From contig CATQJL010000001.1 of NCBI GenBank assembly GCA_958299035.1, positions 25,596,852 through 25,660,851 of the forward strand: 64,000 nt of DNA. Reading direction: 5' to 3'. Each line of letters starts with the position of its first letter. The first letter of the stretch is position 1. The stretch is from Cylicocyclus nassatus. Its lineage: Eukaryota > Nematoda > Chromadorea > Rhabditida > Strongylidae. The translations under genes were made by a program, and so were the position numbers. A model generated the notes under the pieces. It saw nothing but the letters and a program-made list of their open reading frames with translations. It made no database searches and had not been told where the DNA came from. Positions 57,804-64,000 of this stretch are shown here, piece after piece.

Positions 57804-58414
57804 TTAAACCAACTCATTGCGATATACCACCCACTCACGGGTGGTCATGCCCTTATTATGCTCGCGGGCTTGTTGCCTGAGAGCATAGTCTCGAGCCCTC
57901 TCCTCTGTTGTCATGCTCCGTCTAACGTAAATGTTAGAGTAGCCACTAATTCTAAACAGCCGAGCATTAGACAGTGCAAGCTTCCAGTAGCATCAAGAAG
58001 GAAAAACACACTTCACCAACCTGGGGCGGGAAGGATTAGGCTTTCCTAATCGACACAACTCGATAGGCCTGCATTCAACTTTCATATGTAATATCCAGTA
58101 CTTCACCAACGGTGTTTTTTAGCTGAAGACACCATTGATGAAACTGAAGCCGCTTCAGGAATGCCACTTATCACGATGCTTCAACTCCGTTTCTCCGAAT
58201 CGTTATCACCGCGAGACGCCATCGGTAGTTTCTCACACAGGGCACTCAACAGTCTATCGATTACGAGGTCATTGTTTCTATCCCTGATCCCAGTTATCAA
58301 GCCTGCAGTGGACAGACTTGAAAACTCAGAGAATCACAGGTCTGACTCCCAGCATCGACAGACCTATAAGCTGACTGGGTTCCAGATGCGCTCTTCCTAG
58401 TTTTAGGTGCCATG
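57804..58414 (-). pseudogene. LINE ORF1 (gag-like), frameshifted
   Basis: The ATG at 58,414 opens a frame that soon stops. The following frames read RSIVISGIPE, then VYRLGKPN.., LVKCVFPS, and MTTEERARDYALRQQ to the stop at 57,806-57,804. This order is typical of the RNA-binding ORF1 of CR1-like elements. At least two shifts break it. Confidence 0.65.
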
Positions 58415-59089
58415 CTTTATTTTTGATCAATCAATTCAATAGAGGCACTGATAGAAAAACTCGATCAGCAACGGACAAGTCGTCGAATGAAAAAAACTCC
58501 GGCAAAGCGAGAATCGGATCAAAAAATGGCAGCAAACAAGCGCAAAGGAGACACAGATATAAAATAGAACGAAATCGAGTGCAAGAACGCAACCGGAATC
58601 AAGAGAGCAAAATGAAAGAGTAAACCTGAGAGAAACCGCAAAGACGACCACTGCGGTTGACCAAACAAGGCGCCAATTTTAGGGTGATCCGAGAGAGATA
58701 GTGTGTAAAAGAGGGTAATTAGACAATTTTTGCTTAATTCTCGTGAGCAACTTACGAGGCAATTCAGTTGACGTATTGCTGCAGTGAAACTCCCATAATT
58801 GCACAATTTCGGCGGCCTAAATGGGAGAGGGGAAGCAAGAAAACAGAATGTCTTGAACTTCTTCTTTTTTAGAGCTTGCTCGCAGACGTTTTTCCTTCAA
58901 AAACTGCTTGAAACAAGGTTTTTTCAATCCTTTCATTTTCTCTATGTTCCAGAATCTTCGTTTTTTATAATATTCTCGATAAAATGTGGCATTATGTTTT
59001 ATCCATTCATTTGCCTAGCGATATCTTTGATAGCGGTCGCCATCGCTTTTTCCCGATAGCGGCCGCTATCAAAGATTGTCCGTGGTGGC

Positions 59090-59170
59090 GTAAAAACCTA
59101 CCACTAGCCAGCTTCGAACCATGGTCTTGCGCGCGGAATTTTCGCTTAGCCGCTTGACCGAATCCGCCCA
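59090..59170 (-). other. tRNA-like module in element X, right copy
   Basis: Minus strand: GGTCAAGCGGCTAAGCG (class II A box type) and GGTTCGAAGCTGG (near-canonical B box) about 45 bases apart. Pairing of acceptor and T stems is incomplete. The left copy at 13,720-13,795 is more decayed. Confidence 0.4.
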
Positions 59171-59299
59171 AAAGGTTTGGTTTTTTATGTCTAAAAAGCG
59201 ATCTGCAACAAAAATAGCTCACCGGATGCCGGACTGAGGCGGTTTGCGTTCAACGTAGGCCCGCCCCAGCCGAGTTGCGCTGAACAGGGGTTTACTACG

Positions 59300-61510
59300 G
59301 GTCCATGATGGTTCGCTTAAAACCTCGGATTTTCTTTTTTGTGAGTTTTGTACTGTTTTCACACACTTTCCTGCGAAAATTCCAAAATTGTTGTTTGAGG
59401 GTTTCCTAAGACGTTGGTAATGGTTTTGCTTATAACTTTGTATTTTCATTTCGAAATTTCAACTTTTTCAGAAACTTTCACTAAAGTCTCGGTAGCTTCA
59501 GTATGTGGCCGTTTTCTACCGAGCTTCTGAATGTCTAATGGTTTCGCTCAAAACCTTGAATTTTTTCTTTATTAATCTTTTTCGTATCACTGCAAATATA
59601 AAGAAGTTCTGAGGGCTTTTTTTAATCACATCATTCTTTTATATGCTGGTGGTCTCTCTCAAATACTTAAAAGAGTCGGAAATATTTGATAACTGAGAGA
59701 CTAATATTTGGATAGAGAATTTGTGAATTTGTTTTCGTTATCGGTTTATCAAGCTTGCGGTAAAGTTGTGAAAAAGGTTAAACCGAAAAATCAAGTTCGC
59801 AAGTGAAACCATTATCGTATTCGGAAGCAGCGTGGCAGAAAACCCTTAAATACTGAGTATAGCACACTTCCAGATAAATTTTTTGAAGAAGATGAAGTTT
59901 CAAAGAAAAATTTGAAATTTTTAGGCGAAACGATTAGCGCGTTTGGAAGCAACGTTATAGAAGCCCTTAAATAATAATTCTAGAAGTTCTGCCGAAGGCT
60001 TGTAAAAACAAGTTCAAAATTTGAACAGAAGAAAATTCTAATGTTTCAATAAAGACCACCATCATATTCAAAAACTTACTTACTCCGATACTCAGATAAC
60101 CCGCCTTCACGTAATGTGCGGGTCTCAGCATAAAAGCTTTAATCGATTCCTGTCTTCGCTTCAGACATCTACGATGTTCTTGGTTGGCGTTGGTGGCTGC
60201 GTTCACGAGTTTCAAGTGCAAAAATTGTATCAGCTGATCTCTCAGCTGGTCCATGAGTTTCACAAACACTTCTGCCCATCTCGTCGTGGTCTTCCTCGGA
60301 GACGTTTGACACTTCGCAGAGAAATTACTCAGATGATTGAAAACAGCATGACAAAATACCCCAAACACAATTTTTTACCCCCATTGGACAAATCGCTACT
60401 ACACTTCAATTTCGAACTTTCGATAAAATCCTCGTTTCATAAGGTGCAGGCGACGGCAAAGTTACCGTGTGCAGGACCAGCTCTTTTAGGTGCTAAAGTG
60501 GGTGCAAATTAGCGTTGCTGCCAGTTCATGACCTCTTAACTCTGCTAAGTATTCTGATAAACGCCGGGAGCAGGCGGTTCGTCAACTCGCGCATTTCTGC
60601 AGGCTGTCAGCAGAATTTTGGGGCGTGGCCGAACCTTTAGCGAACGGCACCTCTTTTACTGCCTAAGTTATGCTAGCGGGAAGCAGCACGTTTCTGCAGG
60701 CGCTCGTCAAATAATCTCTTTCAGCAAGCGCTGGCCAAACTTTTAGCAGGCGCTTTTTACGCAATTTCGGGCTTACGCCGAGCACACCGAGGTAAGATTC
60801 TTTGTGGCAGAATGTCACCGATGATTTAATTACCCGAGTTTGGGGTACTTTCACTCAGCGAAAAGTACCTGGGGACTGCGCGGTCCTCCACAAAGGATGC
60901 GGTCCTCATCAATTTTGCATATTTTCGCTGAGAGTCCGCGAGAATGAGCCACTGCGCCGTAGCTAATCTATAAGGGAACCGCGATTGTTCTCCAAGCATT
61001 CGTCTAAAATGTCGCCAAAATTCATTCAGATATCTGCAAGCGGATCGCAAGAAATCAGCGAACTGTTTTCCGATGCCCGCTTGCCCATAAATCGCATGGC
61101 CTCCTGCCCCGGCGATTACCTGAGTAGGTGGCGGCAAGCCTTTACGGCAGTGTTGCAATTGAGGGGTGTGGAAATTCAGTCTTCACTCATAATCAGTACT
61201 GTATACTGGGTCAGCAACATAACAGCGTAGTGTAATTGCATCGCACATTTCCTTTGTGCTTCTTGCGTTTTGATGTAAAAACTGCTGCACTTAAACGACA
61301 ACAAAATCTGAAGGCTACGATTGTTACCGTAGTGCACCGCGGATGGAAGCCGGCTCACGTGTGCTGTTGTCACTGCGGTGCGGGCCTAATTTTTACGTAG
61401 CTGTGACAAGGCAATAAAATTCTGACACTGGCTAAAAAACTCTTGTCATACCATCGCTGATACCCTGTCGAAACTGCCTACTGCATCTACTTTCTGTCTA
61501 TCACATTAAG
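59300..61510. repeat. Segment Y, right copy, with internal insert
   Basis: Pieces match 15,540-16,310 in inverse. A stretch at 60,340-60,545 (GCATGACAAAATACCCCAAA to TCATGACCTCTTAACT) instead matches 16,318-16,530 in the same orientation. About 0.86 kb (60,340-61,195) is absent from the left copy. No gene supported; the frames at 59,967-60,512 overlap in both strands and look like repeat DNA. Confidence 0.45.
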
Positions 61511-62888
61511 CTTAAAAAGCTGATAAAAAGCTGTAAATCTGGGGAGAAATCGACCGATGTCATTGAAGTCTGAGAATGTGCATCGGATCGCTTGTACTGC
61601 AAATACAGTTTGAGCACTCACTTGTTCTTTCTCAGTTGACTATAGTGTCCATAAAATTTACGAGGTTTTGATGTGAAACAATGGCAATCTTGATCATGAC
61701 CAGAGTCGAGCAAGAGATGTGGCACACGATCGCTGGTTACGACCCTCCCCTCCCCCCCCCCCCCTCTTGTTGGAAAGACGGTCAAGAAACGCGGCTGTCA
61801 CCAACTTAAAACTCTAGTTTAGTGCTATGCGAGTCTTCAAAAATTACCAGATAAAGTGCATTAGCTTACTATCTATCTGAGGTAACCAATTGCTGAGTTT
61901 CATGGTTTTTGCTATAAATCGGACTGAAATATTTGCGAATTTGTTCTGGAATGCATTTTCACGAAGTTTTGACCTTCAAAATTGTTGTTTTTGAATTTTT
62001 TCTAGAGTATCAGGATTGAAAAACTCATGCAACTATCTAATATATCTTTTTCTAAATTTCATATACTTTTAGAAAGTTGTAGAACACTTATTATGTGCTA
62101 TTTGGTGCCCAGCTGGCAAAAAAATCGCGCCACTTGACATACACCCATCTTATCGCTGTCTCAATAAGACCCCTGAACTATATATCTAAGATAGCATTAC
62201 ATAAAGGCCCTCAAACATAACGGGCAACATATCCAGAATTAGCATGTCAATTAACCCCTGTAGACAATGTTTGAGCAAATTCTGAAATTTTAAGATACTG
62301 GATCACCTAAGCGATATCGCCATATTCCAGCTATTAACTTTGTTTCAAAGATGAAGTAACTATCTGTTTTGCACTCAAGACAAAGCGCTACTCCTTCTTT
62401 GGCCACTTCAGAAATCTCGCTTTGAAAGACCTTCCAAATTTAGAATTAAAAGCCAACCAAAATCTTGTTTTTCCTATTTTTCGCTTTTGATGGCTGCACT
62501 TTCATCAAAGGTTACTCAGAGCTAGATAGACAAAGGTTCAGATCACTCCTATGAAATCTTCGAGGTCTAGGCTAACAATTCGTATAAATAACTTTCGCTA
62601 AAAATGTTTTTTTGATATAGTTAATGGGTTGTGGTACTACCCCCAAAATTAACTTATCTACAAACAAATTAAATAGCTGCGTTTTTTATACCGTTGTTAC
62701 TGCTTAACCTTCTTTTTTACATAGCAGAAATTTCATATGAAAAAGCTTTTTCAAGAGCAAGATATAATCGTTTTTCCTTACCTATGCAAATGTAAAATAC
62801 TGGTAAAATATTGCGAAAATATTGGGATACGGTAGTATGCTAAGTCTGCGCTACTATGTGAATCGAAAAAGAAGGCGACAAGAATGTA
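61511..62888. other. AT-rich non-coding stretch
   Basis: No coding or repeat structure recognised apart from a C run at about 61,745-61,764. It lies outside the palindrome as far as I can follow it. Confidence 0.4.
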
Positions 62889-63839
62889 TTAGGTTGTCCG
62901 GAAATTAATGCAGGTTTTGATTTCCAACAGCAATAAGTCATACATTTCTCATTTTTGAATAGGTTGCAAGGTACTGTTCGATAGAGCAAAGCAAGCTCTA
63001 CAAGATGGCTATTTTGCTTTAGCAACAGCTCTAATCCACCACGAGTTTCGAGCCAAAAAATAAAAAGATTCAACTGCCCAAAAAATTGAGAAAAATCATA
63101 ACTCAGTTCATAAGAGACCTAGAAAAATTCTAACTTGCGGACGTAAACACTATCCACATAAGACATCCATATACGCCGTTGCCGTATTTTTTTTCTCTGT
63201 TAGAAATCAAGAAAACGGAAATTTTTATGCTTTTGCCAAAGTGATGCTGTGCCGTTCGCACATAGGTAGTTGTATACTACAAACCTATAGAAGTACAAAC
63301 GTAAATTTTCAGCTCTCTACAAGCTTTAGTTCGCGAGAAATTTGAATTTTAGCTTGGACCACATGACTAGGGAAAACTGTATTCGATATTTCTCGAGAAC
63401 TAAAGCTTGTAGAGAGCTGAAAATTTACGTTTATACTTCTATAGGTTTGTAGTATACAACTACCTATGTGCGAACGGCGCAGCACCACTTTAGCAGATGG
63501 ACGAAAGTTTCCGTTTTCTTGATTTCTAACAGAGAAAAAATACGGCAACGGCGTATTTAGATGCCTTATGTGGATTGTGTTTACGTGAGCAAGTTGGAAT
63601 TTTTGTAGGATTTTTACGAAGTGAATTACGATTTTTCTCAATTTTTTGCGGCAGTTGAATCTTTTTATTTTTTGGCTCGAAACTCGTGGTGGATTAGAGC
63701 TGTTGCTAAAGCAAAATAGCCATCTTGTAGAGCTTGCTTTGCTCTATCGAACAGTACCTTGCAACCTATTCAAAAATGAGAAATGTATGACTTATTGCGG
63801 TTGGAAATCAAAACCTGCATTAATTTCCGGACAACCTAA
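62889..63839. mobile_element. Foldback (palindromic) element, TTAGGTTGTC family
   Basis: 951 bp, TTAGGTTGTCCGGAAATTAA at the left, its inverse at the right, TA on both sides (62,887-88 and 63,840-41). The two halves are almost perfect reverse complements meeting near 63,365, so the same peptide text appears on both strands at each end. No transposase. Confidence 0.9.
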
Positions 63840-63841
63840 TA

Positions 63842-64000
63842 TAAATTCGATAGCCTAAGCCTCGTAATCTATATTAAAGTGATTTGAGCCTGATTGCTCT
63901 TCTTAGCCTGAGATATTGAAAACGAAAAATGGAAGAAATGAGATGGCTTGCTCTTAATTCCTTAATTTGGAGGTCATTTGAAGTAGGATTCCTAATGTGA
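63842..64000. other. Terminal non-coding sequence
   Basis: The last 159 bases show no gene or repeat that I recognise. Confidence 0.4.

Larger units (their letters stand above)
53087..58676 (-). mobile_element. CR1-like non-LTR retrotransposon, near full length, inactive
   Basis: Minus strand, 5.6 kb including a 1.3-kb nested element. The order from 5' (58,676) to 3' is untranslated leader, ORF1, endonuclease, reverse transcriptase, 3' untranslated region, and a tail of (AAAGAT)n at 53,087-53,103. It inserts into element X of the right arm; the left copy gives the empty site. Frameshifts break both ORFs. Confidence 0.8.
52905..59299. mobile_element. Element X, right copy, split by a LINE
   Basis: CGTAGTAAACC at 52,905 and GGTTTACTACG ending at 59,299. 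The pieces 52,905-53,086 and 58,677-59,299 together match 13,444-14,410 in inverse. The string GAGGTTGAA at the break joins AATTTTAGGGTGATCC at 58,671, as in the uninterrupted left copy (14,228-14,252). Confidence 0.7.
32262..61510. repeat. Right arm of giant imperfect palindrome
   Basis: Inverse counterpart of 13,444-31,340. It is longer than the left arm because of private insertions: MITE 32,299-32,604, mariner 35,378-36,678, the 8.8-kb block 38,934 to about 47,780, foldback 49,105-49,787, MITE 51,886-51,984 and LINE 53,087-58,676. Matching continues outward through element X to 59,299. The final 59,300-61,510 matches left-arm segment Y but in a different relative order. Confidence 0.85.

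Noticed and set aside
13444..61510. The palindrome as a simple assembly artefact
   Set aside because: Arms differ at many bases and carry distinct insertions with target duplications, which an artefact of one template would not create.
1..64000. CRISPR array, bacterial operon or prophage content
   Set aside because: Split genes with GT/AG introns, LINEs, hAT and Helentron-like elements show a eukaryotic genome; no regularly spaced identical repeats with unique spacers of CRISPR type are seen.

Overview
The window looks like nematode nuclear DNA. Its only host genes that I can support are three seven-transmembrane receptors of the nematode chemosensory (Srsx-like) type, built from six short exons with mostly small introns. 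Everything else I recognise is mobile DNA or its debris: foldback elements, MITEs, Helentron-like repeats, a Penelope-like element, a hAT transposon, a mariner element and non-LTR retrotransposons. The species cannot be named from this sequence alone.

Layout. Positions 1-8.4 kb hold receptor A (+ strand), whose second intron is 5.4 kb and packed with foldback elements. Positions 8.4-13.4 kb hold MITEs, a Helentron-like copy, a short tandem repeat and one unidentified open frame. From about 13.4 to 61.5 kb the window is one very large imperfect inverted duplication. The left arm is about 13.4-31.3 kb, the right arm about 32.3-61.5 kb, with a spacer of about 0.9 kb near 31.3-32.3 kb. Receptor B (minus strand, 22,765 to 16,995) lies in the left arm. 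Receptor C (plus strand, 38,324 to 52,211) lies in the right arm, so B and C are divergently oriented mirror copies. The last 2.5 kb are AT-rich DNA and a 951-bp foldback element.

The arms are unequal in length because each collected its own insertions after duplication. Left arm only: a Helentron-like element, a 2.3-kb foldback element, two foldback elements carrying tRNA-like modules, and a 5'-truncated LINE. Right arm only: an 8.8-kb block (foldback element carrying a Penelope-like element, plus a 7-kb hAT element), a mariner element, a 5.6-kb CR1-like LINE with a 1.3-kb GC-rich element inside it, and several MITEs. Each arm therefore serves as an empty-site control for the other, which lets several insertion boundaries and target duplications be read directly.

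All three receptors have intact reading frames, matching exon lengths and phases, and good GT/AG splice sites in my hand reading. All three also have a very large intron at exactly the same place (intron 2: 5.4, 4.4 and 12.4 kb), while their other introns are 47-330 bp. B and C differ at about 31 of 309 residues by hand count; A is more distant. All boundaries, identities and homology statements here come from reading the sequence by eye, without alignment software or database searches.
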